From: JASSUD01 sp031963225
Lineage (GTDB): Bacteria; Pseudomonadota; Gammaproteobacteria; Burkholderiales; Burkholderiaceae
Length of the DNA: 64,000 nt
Assembly: GCA_031963225.1 (NCBI GenBank)
Contig: JASSUD010000003.1
Span: forward strand, 25,325-89,324
Reading direction: 5' to 3'
Shown here: piece after piece, positions 18,195 to 26,756 of the stretch
How positions within the stretch are numbered: position 1 is the first letter of the stretch
How the letters are laid out: each line of letters begins with the position of its first letter
Position numbers and translations under genes: made by a program
The notes under the pieces: model-generated
Database searches by the model: none
What the model was told of the DNA's origin: nothing
Seen by the model: the letters and a program-made list of their open reading frames with translations, nothing else

Positions 18195-19604
18195 CTAAAA
18201 AGGCAATGTCGTATGTCCTTGTTCTTCTAATACGCGCTTAAAGTCTTTTTGAATGCGCACCAGAGCAGCAGTTGTATCGGCTTCAAACCGAAAAACGACT
18301 ACTGGGGTGGTATTTGAAGCACGGGCTAGGCCAAATCCATCGGTATATTCCACTCGCAAACCATCCATCAAAATGCATGCCAGCGCTTGCGGAAATACCG
18401 CTGTGCGTTGCAGTTGCTCGATTAACTTGCTGTTTTCACCATCTGGTAAGGGCAAATGCAATTCAGGTGTGGAGTGCGCATTGGGTAATGCTTCTAAAAC
18501 AGCACCAGGGTCTGCTACGCGTGAGAGAAGTTCGCACAGGCGTGCAGCCGTGTATAAACCGTCATCAAATCCAAACCAGCGGTCTTTGAAAAAGATATGG
18601 CCGCTCATTTCTCCAGCAAGCGCTGCACCGCATTCTTGCATTTTAGATTTAATCAAAGAATGACCCGTTTTCCACATTAAAGGCTGTCCGCCATGCTCTC
18701 GTATCCAAGGTGCTAATAGGCGAGTGCATTTCACGTCATATAAGATAGTGCCTCCAGGATGACGCTTTAGTACATCTTGTGCAAACAGCATGAGTTGTCG
18801 GTCAGGGTAAATAATTGCGCCTGATTTTGTCACCACACCTAGCCGGTCGCCATCTCCGTCAAAGGCTAATCCCAATTCTGCATCCGTAGTAGCTAAAGCG
18901 TGTATTACGTCTTGTAAATTTTCTGGTTGAGCAGGGTCGGGATGGTGATTGGGGAAATGCCCATCCACCTCACAAAATAGCGTGCGCACTTCGCAGCCCA
19001 AAGCTCTAAAAAGTGCAGGAGCAAATGCGCCTGCTACGCCATTTCCACAATCTATTACAAGCTTGAGCGGACGCTCCAGTTGGATATCTTGCACAATGCG
19101 TTCAAGATACGCAGGGCCCATATCGTATGATTGATAAGAGCCCTGTTTGCCCGCGTTTTCTATGCGTTGCTCTGGTGTCCAATTAATTTGCGTCAGCACA
19201 CGCTGGTATAGCGCAGCGATCTGATCACCAAATAATGCCCGGCCTCGCACCACCATTTTGAAGCCGTTGTAATCGGGCGGATTGTGGCTGCCTGTGACTA
19301 CCACGCAGGAATCAACTACACGCCCGTTTATAGCGTGATAGCAAGTGAAATAGCCAATCGGCGTAGGAACTTGACCGATATCGACTACATCTACGCCGCT
19401 TGCTTGTAATCCTTCTGACAATGCTGCAACCAGCATAGGCCCAGATAAACGACCATCTCGACCAACGGCTATGGCCTCCCCACCGCGTTCAAGCACCTCG
19501 CAGCCTAGCGCGTAACCGATATGGAAGGCCGTATCACGGTGTATGGTTTTGCCCACTATGCCGCGGATGTCATAGGCTTTAAATATAGAGGAGGAAATGG
19601 TCAT
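18195..19604 (-). CDS. manB: Phosphomannomutase/phosphoglucomutase
   Basis: Interconverts hexose 1- and 6-phosphates for sugar nucleotide and LPS synthesis. Its 469 residues match the alpha-D-phosphohexomutase family (AlgC/ManB type): FKAYDIRGIVG at the N-terminus, the phosphoserine loop VTGSHNPPDYNGFK, the metal loop FDGDGDRLG, the sugar-binding loop GEMSGHIFF and a C-terminal phosphate-binding RASNTTP. All key residues are present. Substrate preference (mannose or glucose) cannot be read from sequence alone. Confidence 0.93.
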   Translation of the reverse strand: MTISSSIFKAYDIRGIVGKTIHRDTAFHIGYALGCEVLERGGEAIAVGRDGRLSGPMLVAALSEGLQASGVDVVDIGQVPTPIGYFTCYHAINGRVVDSCVVVTGSHNPPDYNGFKMVVRGRALFGDQIAALYQRVLTQINWTPEQRIENAGKQGSYQSYDMGPAYLERIVQDIQLERPLKLVIDCGNGVAGAFAPALFRALGCEVRTLFCEVDGHFPNHHPDPAQPENLQDVIHALATTDAELGLAFDGDGDRLGVVTKSGAIIYPDRQLMLFAQDVLKRHPGGTILYDVKCTRLLAPWIREHGGQPLMWKTGHSLIKSKMQECGAALAGEMSGHIFFKDRWFGFDDGLYTAARLCELLSRVADPGAVLEALPNAHSTPELHLPLPDGENSKLIEQLQRTAVFPQALACILMDGLRVEYTDGFGLARASNTTPVVVFRFEADTTAALVRIQKDFKRVLEEQGHTTLPF

Positions 19605-19725
19605 ATAGGAGTAGAAACAAAGTAAATTTGATGTTTGTGTAGCTAATAATATGCACTATCTTATCGTATCGTGGAAAAACCGCTTGCTATTTCTACCTCG
19701 CATTAGATAGAATCTCGGCCTTCGT

Positions 19726-19802
19726 CGGGGTGTAGCGCAGCCTGGTAGCGCATCTGCTTTGGGAGCAGAGGGTCGCATGTTCGAATCATGTCGCCCCGAC
19801 CA
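19726..19802 (+). tRNA. tRNA-Pro (anticodon UGG)
   Basis: Complete cloverleaf of 77 bases: acceptor CGGGGTG with CGCCCCG, D arm GCGC/GCGC, anticodon stem TCTGC/GCAGA with loop TTTGGGA (anticodon TGG), T arm GCATG/CATGT with loop TTCGAAT, discriminator A and encoded CCA. A run of six T follows directly. Confidence 0.95.
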
Positions 19803-19816
19803 TTTTTTCCTTAGAA

Positions 19817-19854
19817 CCTGTTAAGCGTTTTCCTTTTAACAGGCATGCCTGTTA
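19817..19854. other. Overlapping palindromes after tRNA-Pro
   Basis: CCTGTTAA (19817-19824) pairs with TTAACAGG (19836-19843), and a perfect 18-bp palindrome TAACAGGCATGCCTGTTA lies at 19837-19854. The two structures share an arm and are mutually exclusive. They could act in 3-prime processing or termination of the tRNA transcript, or be a protein-binding site. The role is unknown. Confidence 0.4.
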
Positions 19855-20010
19855 GCCGTTTCTCCTTCCTTCAAATACGTATTTCTGCGTTAGAGTCTCA
19901 CTTCTGCTGGCTCACGTTGATACGCATAAAGAGTGTTTTTTAATACGCGCGCACCAGCGCGATATAAAAAGCAAATCTATCTCTTCCTATTTTCTCCTCC
20001 TGTGCTTCAT

Positions 20011-20382
20011 ATGGCTCCTGCCTCATTTTTTTGCTTATTATTGGGTGTGCTATTAAATTCTTGCGCGCAATTGCTTTTAAAAGTGGGAGCAAATGCAGTG
20101 GGACATTTTGAATTTTCGCGTGCGAATATTCTGCCTATCGGATGGAAACTGATTACACAGGTGCCTTTGCTGGTAGGTTTAGGTTGCTATGGCCTGAGCG
20201 TTATCGTTTGGATAATGGGTTTATCGCGCGTAGAAGTAACGATTGCCTATCCTTTATTATCTCTGGGGTATGTGGTGAATGCCGTGTTGGCTTGGTATTT
20301 TTTAGGCGAAGTCTTAAGCATTCAGCGCCTGGTTGCTATTGGCATTATTTTAATCGGCGTGTATTTATTAGCGCGGAGTTAA
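20011..20382 (+). CDS. SMR/EmrE-type membrane protein, probable L-Ara4N-lipid flippase subunit
   Basis: 123 residues from the ATG at 20011 (MAPASFF), with four hydrophobic segments and the small-multidrug-resistance pattern (SCAQLLLKVGA, WIMGLSRVEVTIAYPLLSLGYV, WYFLGEVLS). Located at the head of the arn operon, it is likely the counterpart of ArnE/ArnF, which in E. coli form a pair that moves undecaprenyl-phosphate-L-Ara4N across the inner membrane. Only one such gene is present here, so it may act as a homodimer or with a partner elsewhere. A 380-base repeat cluster separates it from arnB. Confidence 0.75.
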   Translation: MAPASFFCLLLGVLLNSCAQLLLKVGANAVGHFEFSRANILPIGWKLITQVPLLVGLGCYGLSVIVWIMGLSRVEVTIAYPLLSLGYVVNAVLAWYFLGEVLSIQRLVAIGIILIGVYLLARS

Positions 20383-20420
20383 GGCCTAAAAAGTTGCCCA
20401 CCATTAACTTACCATTGCTC

Positions 20421-20717
20421 GTAGGTTGGTGGTGAGGTACGAACCCCAACATGATAACCACGGTCCTTTTAAGACCTGTATATGCAGGATTACAAGCCTG
20501 CGGGGTGCATGTTGGGGTTCCTTCGTCACCACCAACCTACGAGCAATGGTAGGTTGACGGTGAGGTATGAATCCCAGCATGATAACCACGGTCCTTTTAA
20601 AACCCGTATATGCAGGATTACAAGCCAGCGGTGTGCATGTTGGGGTTCCTTCGTCACCACCAACCTACGAGCGGGGGTAGGTTGACGGTGAGGTGCGGAC
20701 CCCGACATGCATACCAC
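20421..20717. repeat. Intergenic palindromic repeat, two complete units plus one arm
   Basis: This is the clearest example of the full unit. An arm (GTAGGTTGGTGGTGAG through CCCCAACATG), a spacer of about 54 bases with CCTTTTAA and CCTGTATATGCAGG, and an inverted arm together make about 120 bp (20421-20540). A second unit follows at 20549-20669 and a third left arm at 20678-20717. The structure, terminal inverted repeats of about 33 bp without coding capacity, resembles a MITE or bacterial interspersed mosaic element. Confidence 0.92.
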
Positions 20718-20763
20718 TAACTTTTAATGCTGCTTCGTCTTTTTTCAAGTGGTTTGCGCCCTC

Positions 20764-21924
20764 ATGTCCCCTATTCCCTTCTTGCCTTTTGTTCGTCCTC
20801 ATATTGATGAAGCCACTATTGCTGCGGTAGCAGAAGTTTTGCGCTCGGGTTGGATTACTACGGGCCCGCAAAATCAGCTTTTTGAAGCGGCGCTCTCTGA
20901 GTATTGTGGAGGTCGGCCTGTGTGTACGTTTAATTCGGGCACAGCGACTATGGAGGTTGCGCTGCGTTTAGCAGGAGTGGGGCCAGGAGATGAGGTTATT
21001 ACTACGCCTTTGTCTTGGGTTGCTACGAGCAATACGATTATTCAAGTAGGTGCCACACCTATTTTTGTGGATATTGACCCGCAAACCCGCAATATCGATT
21101 TGCAAGAAGTAGAACGCGCTATTACGCCGCGCACTAAAGCGCTTATGCCTGTGGATCTTGCAGGAATGCCGGTGGATCGTGATCAGCTCTACAAGCTAGC
21201 TAAAGCCTATAATCTGCGCGTTATTGAAGATGCAGCGCAAAGCTTTGGGGCATCGTGGAAGGGCCAGCGTATAGGAGCGATTGGGGATTTAGTCTCTTTT
21301 AGCTTTCATGCTAATAAAAATCTCACGTCCATTGAAGGGGGCGCGCTGGTTTTACATACAGAAGAAGAAGCGATACTGGCTCGCAAGTATCGCCTGCAAG
21401 GTGTTACCCGCTCTGGTTTTGATGGAATGGAAGTCGATGTACTGGGCGGAAAATCCAATTTAACGGATGTAGCTGCGTGCGTAGGCTTGCACCAATTACC
21501 CGGCCTGCCTACCGTTACGGCCAAGCGCCAAGCGTTAGCTAAACATTATTTTGCATGCTTTGAGCGCTTTGCGCAGCAGACTGATTTGCCTATTTGGAGT
21601 GCCATAGGTTTACCTCCAGCAGATTGGGCGCACAGTAACTGGCATATGTTCCAAATTGTGCTGCCGCTCGATATGCTCAGTATTACGCGCGCGGAATATA
21701 TGGCACAACTCCATGCGCGACAGATTGGGAGCGGAGTGCATTATCCGCCCATTCATTTATTTAAATTGTACCAAGCACGTGGCTTTAAGCTGGGCATGTA
21801 TCCTCATGCCGAACGCATTGGCGCAGCTATTTTGACACTGCCACTCTTTCCGGCCATGCAAGAGGAAGATGTGGAACGCGTGGTGGCTGCAGTATATGAA
21901 ATTGCAGCACTGTATACTCGATAA
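20764..21924 (+). CDS. arnB: UDP-4-amino-4-deoxy-L-arabinose--oxoglutarate aminotransferase
   Basis: PLP enzyme that converts UDP-4-keto-pentose to UDP-L-Ara4N for lipid A modification and cationic peptide resistance. It belongs to the DegT/DnrJ/EryC1 aminotransferase family, with TFNSGTATMEVALRLAGV, EDAAQSFGASWKG and the PLP-lysine segment SFHANKNLTSIEGG. I start it at ATG 20764 (MSPIPFLPF), giving 386 residues, the usual length. It is the first of five closely spaced arn genes on the plus strand. Confidence 0.95.
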   Translation: MSPIPFLPFVRPHIDEATIAAVAEVLRSGWITTGPQNQLFEAALSEYCGGRPVCTFNSGTATMEVALRLAGVGPGDEVITTPLSWVATSNTIIQVGATPIFVDIDPQTRNIDLQEVERAITPRTKALMPVDLAGMPVDRDQLYKLAKAYNLRVIEDAAQSFGASWKGQRIGAIGDLVSFSFHANKNLTSIEGGALVLHTEEEAILARKYRLQGVTRSGFDGMEVDVLGGKSNLTDVAACVGLHQLPGLPTVTAKRQALAKHYFACFERFAQQTDLPIWSAIGLPPADWAHSNWHMFQIVLPLDMLSITRAEYMAQLHARQIGSGVHYPPIHLFKLYQARGFKLGMYPHAERIGAAILTLPLFPAMQEEDVERVVAAVYEIAALYTR

Positions 21925-22001
21925 CACCAATAAGAACCCGTTCAAGGCCTCCCAAAATAGGAATGCAAAGAAGAGAGGCCAACCAATTAGGAGTGTTTTC
22001 T

Positions 22002-22970
22002 GTGTCTCGCTTAGAACTGTCTGTAGTCATCCCGGTATATAACGAAGAATCAGGAATAGAGGCACTATTTAAACGCCTCTATCCTGCGCTAGATGCGCTG
22101 GCACTGCCGTATGAGGTCATTTTTATTAATGATGGCAGCCAAGATAAAACCGGCCACCATCTGGCAGAGCAATTTGATCGCAGGCCTGAGGTTACGCGTG
22201 TATTGATGCTCAGTGGCAACTATGGCCAGCATATGGCGATATTGGCGGGTTTTAAAGCATCGCGTGGAGCATGTGTGGTAACGCTGGATGCAGATTTACA
22301 AAACCCCCCAGAAGAAATCGGTAAGCTACTCGCAAAAATGCGCGAAGGCCATGATTATGTGGGAACCTGCCGGCGTGAGCGGCAAGACAGCTTATGGAGG
22401 AAAAAAGCCTCTATATGGATGAATCGCCTGCGTGAAAAAATCACCCATATCAAGATGACAGACCAAGGCTGCATGCTACGTGCCTATAGCCGCTCTATCG
22501 TAGATACCATCAATCGCTGCGGGGAGAGTACGCCTTTTATTCCTGCACTTGCCTATACCTTTGCCCATAACCCCGCTGAAATTGAAGTGGAGCATGAAGA
22601 ACGATTTGCGGGGCAATCTAAGTATTCGCTCTACAGCCTTATTCGCTTAAATTTTGATTTAGTTACCGGGTTTTCGGTTGCGCCTTTGCAATGGCTCTCT
22701 GTAATAGGAGGAGTGCTGTCGATTGGCTCTGCTGCCCTTTTTATTCTGCTATTAATTCGCCGCTTTTTTATTGGCGCTGAGGCATATGGCGTTTTCACAC
22801 TCTTTGCGATTACATTTTTTCTGCTTGGCGTTATTTTATTTGGCATGGGTTTAATGGGGGAATATATTGGCCGCATCTACCAGGAAGTGCGTGCCCGCCC
22901 CCGTTATTTGATAGCGCACACTCTTGAGCAGCTAACGTCTGCAGCGGATAAAAAGAGCAACACACCATGA
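22002..22970 (+). CDS. arnC: Undecaprenyl-phosphate 4-deoxy-4-formamido-L-arabinose transferase
   Basis: GT2 glycosyltransferase that moves formyl-L-Ara4N to undecaprenyl phosphate at the inner membrane. It shows VVIPVYNEESGIEALF, FINDGSQDKTG, the metal-binding LDADLQNPPEEIG, and two C-terminal membrane segments (about residues 225-290) typical of ArnC. The GTG at 22002 is preferred because AGGAG lies 8 bases upstream. An in-frame ATG at 21963 would add 13 residues but has its AGGA directly abutting. The stop overlaps the start of the formyltransferase gene by four bases. Confidence 0.93.
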   Translation: MSRLELSVVIPVYNEESGIEALFKRLYPALDALALPYEVIFINDGSQDKTGHHLAEQFDRRPEVTRVLMLSGNYGQHMAILAGFKASRGACVVTLDADLQNPPEEIGKLLAKMREGHDYVGTCRRERQDSLWRKKASIWMNRLREKITHIKMTDQGCMLRAYSRSIVDTINRCGESTPFIPALAYTFAHNPAEIEVEHEERFAGQSKYSLYSLIRLNFDLVTGFSVAPLQWLSVIGGVLSIGSAALFILLLIRRFFIGAEAYGVFTLFAITFFLLGVILFGMGLMGEYIGRIYQEVRARPRYLIAHTLEQLTSAADKKSNTP

Positions 22971-23917
22971 CCGCCAGCGCTGTTGTTTTCGCCTACCACG
23001 ATGTAGGCGTGCGCTGCTTACAAGTATTACAGGCATTCGGTATCGATATTGCTTTGGTAGTAACGCATGAAGACAATCCCAATGAAACATGCTGGTTTGA
23101 GTCTGTAGCTGACCTAGCCGCCGCGCAAGGATGGCCTGTGCAAAAACCCGTTGATGCGAATAGCCCAGCGCTTTTACAGGCCGTGCAAACTGCCTCTGCG
23201 GATTTTATTTTTTCTTTTTATTATCGGCAGATGCTTAGTCCTGAGATACTTGGCAGTGCTCGGCGCGGAGCCTTTAATATGCACGGCTCACTATTGCCGC
23301 ATTACCGGGGCTGCGCACCGGTGAATTGGGCTATTTTGCATGGGGAAACGCAAATAGGGGCCACCTTGCACGAGATGACTGCCCGTCCGGATGCAGGTGC
23401 TATTATTGGGCAAACAGCGGTTCCTATCTTGCCAGACGATATTGCAAGCCAAGTTATGCAAAAAGTAACGCTTGCCGCTGAAATTACCTTATGGAAAGCC
23501 TTACCGGATCTGTTAGCAGACCGGGCTGAACGTTTGCCGAATGCCCTAGAAAAAGGGAGTTATTTTGGTCGACGCACGCCAGAAGACGGGCGCATCGACT
23601 GGCAAGCCCCCGCTCACATGGTATACAACTTAATACGCGCGCTCGCCCCTCCCTACCCAGGCGCTTTTACTGTAATAGGTTCACACCGTTTTATCATCGC
23701 CGCAGCACGGCTGGAAAAACGCATCCATTTAGGTGCAGCAGCTGTTCCTGGCCTAGCATCAGGCGATATTAAGCAAGTGGGTTTGCAGGTTCGAGACAAC
23801 CATTTTGTTGGATGTTGTGCAGATGGCGGCGTTATTTTGATCCACACGCTTTTATATGAAGGCCAAGCCATTACGCCGGCCCGTTTTATAGAACTAACTC
23901 GTGCGAGTAAGGCCTAA
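22967..23917 (+). CDS. arnA: UDP-4-amino-4-deoxy-L-arabinose formyltransferase (ArnA N-terminal half)
   Basis: Transfers a formyl group from 10-formyl-THF to UDP-L-Ara4N. In E. coli this is the N-terminal domain of bifunctional ArnA; here it is a free-standing protein of 316 residues. Family motifs include FSFYYRQMLSPEIL, the catalytic segment NMHGSLLPHYRG, the following APVNWAILHGE, and a C-terminal formyltransferase domain with LIRALAPPYPGAF. The start overlaps arnC (ATGA), indicating translational coupling. The decarboxylase half is encoded by the next gene, an arrangement also known in Burkholderia. Confidence 0.92.
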   Translation: MTASAVVFAYHDVGVRCLQVLQAFGIDIALVVTHEDNPNETCWFESVADLAAAQGWPVQKPVDANSPALLQAVQTASADFIFSFYYRQMLSPEILGSARRGAFNMHGSLLPHYRGCAPVNWAILHGETQIGATLHEMTARPDAGAIIGQTAVPILPDDIASQVMQKVTLAAEITLWKALPDLLADRAERLPNALEKGSYFGRRTPEDGRIDWQAPAHMVYNLIRALAPPYPGAFTVIGSHRFIIAAARLEKRIHLGAAAVPGLASGDIKQVGLQVRDNHFVGCCADGGVILIHTLLYEGQAITPARFIELTRASKA

Positions 23918-23984
23918 ATCACATTTAGGCCATTTTGCCCTTTTCGCACCATTATTTGCTTTATTTTTTTACCTACCCATTTTT

Positions 23985-25031
23985 ATGAAAAAAATACTTA
24001 TCCTCGGCGTGAATGGCTTTATTGGCCATCATCTATCCAAACGCATTTTAGAAACCACAGACTGGGAAGTCTATGGTATGGATATGCAGACTGAACGCCT
24101 TGGCGATTTGTTAAATCACCCTCGCATGCATTTCTCAGAGGGCGATATCACAATCAATAAAGAATGGGTGGAATACAATATTCGTAAATGCGATGTCATT
24201 TTGCCCCTAGTGGCCATTGCTACACCTGCAACGTATGTGAAACAACCTCTGCGCGTTTTTGAATTGGATTTTGAAGCCAATTTACCTATTGTTCGTGCAG
24301 CGATGAAATATAAAAAACATTTGGTATTTCCATCGACCTCTGAAGTCTATGGTATGTGTACCGATGAGCAATTTGATCCTGAAGCCTCTTCTCTCGTGTA
24401 TGGCCCCATTCAAAAATCCCGCTGGATTTATGCCTGCTCCAAGCAGCTTATGGATCGAGTCATTTGGGGATATGGCGCGCAAGAAGGGCTGAACTTCACC
24501 CTCTTTCGCCCCTTTAACTGGATTGGTGCTGGGCTGGATTCTATTTTTAGCCCTAAAGAAGGAAGCTCTCGCGTAGTCACGCAATTCCTTGGCGATATTG
24601 CGCGCGGAAAATCTATTCAACTCGTAGATGGGGGAGCGCAAAAGCGCGCCTTTACCGATATCGATGACGGCATAAATGCATTGATGCGCATCATCGAAAA
24701 CCCAGCAGGCATAGCCAGTCAGAAAATTTATAACATTGGCAACCCCAATAATAATTATTCGATTCGAGAGCTGGCTACCAGAATGCTCGATATAGCGCAT
24801 GAATTCCCTGAATATGCGAGCCGCCTCTCCAGTACACCTCTTATCGAAACCTCCTCGCAGCAATATTACGGAAACGGCTATCAAGACGTTCAGAACCGTG
24901 TGCCTAAAATTGATAATACGATGGCTGAATTAGACTGGAAACCGACCTTGGGTTTGGATGACACGCTACGTAAAATATTTGAAGCCTACCGCGGTCATAT
25001 CGCTGAGATGGATGCATTAATAGAGAACTAA
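23985..25031 (+). CDS. UDP-glucuronic acid decarboxylase (ArnA C-terminal half)
   Basis: Oxidative decarboxylation of UDP-glucuronate to the 4-keto-pentose used by ArnB. It is a short-chain dehydrogenase/reductase of 348 residues from ATG 23985 (MKKILILGVNGFIG): GVNGFIGHHL NAD-binding loop, STSEVYGM active-site segment, YACSKQLMDR containing the YxxxK pair, and FRPFNWIGAG. Corresponds to the C-terminal domain of E. coli ArnA. A 68-base AT-rich gap separates it from the formyltransferase gene. Confidence 0.93.
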   Translation: MKKILILGVNGFIGHHLSKRILETTDWEVYGMDMQTERLGDLLNHPRMHFSEGDITINKEWVEYNIRKCDVILPLVAIATPATYVKQPLRVFELDFEANLPIVRAAMKYKKHLVFPSTSEVYGMCTDEQFDPEASSLVYGPIQKSRWIYACSKQLMDRVIWGYGAQEGLNFTLFRPFNWIGAGLDSIFSPKEGSSRVVTQFLGDIARGKSIQLVDGGAQKRAFTDIDDGINALMRIIENPAGIASQKIYNIGNPNNNYSIRELATRMLDIAHEFPEYASRLSSTPLIETSSQQYYGNGYQDVQNRVPKIDNTMAELDWKPTLGLDDTLRKIFEAYRGHIAEMDALIEN

Positions 25032-25032
25032 A

Positions 25033-25944
25033 TTGGCTTATATTGCACTCAAAATTGATGTAGATACGCTGGTTGGTACGCAAAAAGGCGTCCCTACGCT
25101 GCTGAAAAGCTTGGAGCAGGCACAGGCAGGAGCCACTTTTTTATTCAGCTTAGGGCCCGACCATACCGGATGGGCATTGCGCCGTATCTTTCGGCCGGGT
25201 TTTCTGCAAAAAGTATCCCGCACTTCTGTGCTCGAGCACTATGGCTTGCGCACGCTATTTAATGGCGTGCTGTGGCCCGGCCCAGATATTGGTCGCAAAG
25301 CAAAAGCCCAGATGCAAGCCGTGCGCAATGCAGGGTTTGAGTGTGGCATACATGCGTGGGATCATGTCTATTGGCAAGACCATGTACGTGAGCGTGATAG
25401 CAAATGGACCATGGCGCAAATGCATCAAAGCTACGCGCGCTTTTTAGAGATTTTTGGCGCCCCGCCTACCACGCACGGCGCGGCAGGTTGGCAAATGAAC
25501 GCAGCGGCTTTTTTGCAGATTGATGCATGGGGCCTCCCCTATTCTTCAGACGGGCGCGGAACAGGCCCCTACCGGCCCACCTTAAATGGCAAACCATTGG
25601 CACATGTTCAACTCCCCACTACCTTACCTACTTTCGACGAAATGCTAGGAGTGGATGGTGCGGATACTCGGCAAGTCGTTCAGCAATTGCTAGCAAAAAC
25701 CGATCCTGCTGCAGGCAATGTGCCCATGCATGACCACGTTTTCACATTACATGCAGAGTTGGAAGGGCAAAAGCTCAATGCGGCTTTTGAAGATTTGCTT
25801 GCAGGCTGGCGTGCACAGGGGCATAAGCTGGTATCGTTGGCGGATTATTACGCCACTCTTACGCCTGATGCGTTGCTAGAAGCACCCGTTACATGGGGAA
25901 GCGTGGCGGGGCGATCTGGTGAGCTTATTGTGCAAGCTACCTGA
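25033..25944 (+). CDS. arnD: 4-deoxy-4-formamido-L-arabinose-phosphoundecaprenol deformylase
   Basis: Removes the formyl group from the lipid-linked sugar before ArnT transfer, at the inner membrane. It is a NodB-type polysaccharide deacetylase fold of 303 residues: LKIDVDTLVGTQKGVP at the N-terminus, FLFSLGPDHTG, ECGIHAWDHVYWQD and HDHVFTLHAELEG. The start is a TTG one base after the preceding stop codon, suggesting coupled translation. ArnT, the final transferase, is not in the window. Confidence 0.93.
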   Translation: MAYIALKIDVDTLVGTQKGVPTLLKSLEQAQAGATFLFSLGPDHTGWALRRIFRPGFLQKVSRTSVLEHYGLRTLFNGVLWPGPDIGRKAKAQMQAVRNAGFECGIHAWDHVYWQDHVRERDSKWTMAQMHQSYARFLEIFGAPPTTHGAAGWQMNAAAFLQIDAWGLPYSSDGRGTGPYRPTLNGKPLAHVQLPTTLPTFDEMLGVDGADTRQVVQQLLAKTDPAAGNVPMHDHVFTLHAELEGQKLNAAFEDLLAGWRAQGHKLVSLADYYATLTPDALLEAPVTWGSVAGRSGELIVQAT

Positions 25945-26043
25945 TCAGCCCATACTTCCGATAAAAACGTATTATCAATCCGGTATCGTACAATGCATTT
26001 TGATAAGAAAACTCACAAAGATGCGATATCTTAGGAGGAATCC

Positions 26044-26334
26044 ATGCGACCATCTATAGCACTTAATCTAAACCGAAATGCTATACGCGAAGCGGTAAAC
26101 CGTTTTCCCACGTCAAATCCTCGCATATTTGGCTCAGTACTTAGCGGCACTGATTTAGATGGAAGTGACCTTGATCTGTTAGTGGATGCATTCCCTGGTG
26201 CAACGCTATTTGATCTTGGAGGCCTGCAGATTGAGCTAGAAGACCTGCTCGGCATCCACGTTGATTTGTTAACTCCAGGCGATCTGCCGCCAAAATTCCG
26301 TGCCCAAGTACTTTCACAAGCACAGCCAATATGA
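26044..26334 (+). CDS. mntA: MntA-type nucleotidyltransferase antitoxin
   Basis: 96 residues. It carries the minimal nucleotidyltransferase signature GSVLSGTDLDGSDLDL, exactly the GSX10DXD motif of MntA antitoxins, and a third acidic strand IHVDLLTP. A good GGAGG lies 5 bases before the ATG. It overlaps the HEPN gene by ATGA, the usual order of this toxin-antitoxin pair. In the characterised Shewanella pair the MntA enzyme polyadenylylates HepT to neutralise it; by family the same is expected here. Confidence 0.88.
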   Translation: MRPSIALNLNRNAIREAVNRFPTSNPRIFGSVLSGTDLDGSDLDLLVDAFPGATLFDLGGLQIELEDLLGIHVDLLTPGDLPPKFRAQVLSQAQPI

Positions 26335-26684
26335 GTAAAAATCGCCTTCCTGATTATCTTGAGCATATCCAACAAGCTGCAACAGATGCTTGTAGCTTTG
26401 TTGAAGGTTTAAATAAAGAAGATTTCCTCGCAGATAAATGCACGCAGCAGGCACTTATCATGAGTCTTATCATCATCGGTGAGGCATCTACAAAAATAAT
26501 GGATGGATACAGCGAATTCACCCAAACTTACCCTGAAGTGCCGTGGCGTAGCATGCGAGGCATGCGCAACCGTATCACTCATGGTTATTTCGATATTAAT
26601 CTTGATATGGTGTGGGACACCGTCCAGACTGCACTGCCCGCTTTATTAAAACAATTGCTAACTATCCGTACTAATATAGGATGA
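26331..26684 (+). CDS. hepT: HepT-like HEPN ribonuclease toxin (DUF86)
   Basis: 117 residues, all helical, with the HEPN active motif RNRITHGYF (RX4HXY) near residue 83 and the typical upstream MSLIIIGEASTKI helix. HEPN toxins of this group cleave RNA and are neutralised by the partner nucleotidyltransferase encoded just upstream. The motif is intact, so the pair is probably functional. It sits between the arn operon and bcp without transposon traces. Confidence 0.88.
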   Translation: MSKNRLPDYLEHIQQAATDACSFVEGLNKEDFLADKCTQQALIMSLIIIGEASTKIMDGYSEFTQTYPEVPWRSMRGMRNRITHGYFDINLDMVWDTVQTALPALLKQLLTIRTNIG

Positions 26685-26756
26685 TAAAACCTGAAACGGC
26701 TTCTTACCTATTCAGGAGCCCGGCCTCTTTTTCGATTACTTTAGGAGTTCTCTACC

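Noticed and set aside
18253..18663. Plus-strand open frame of 136 codons inside manB
   Set aside because: Antisense shadow of a well-conserved mutase gene.
20404..20871. Overlapping short open frames on both strands
   Set aside because: They consist of copies of the intergenic palindrome and spacer.
24282..24884. Minus-strand open frame of 200 codons opposite the decarboxylase gene
   Set aside because: Antisense shadow; the plus strand encodes an intact SDR enzyme.
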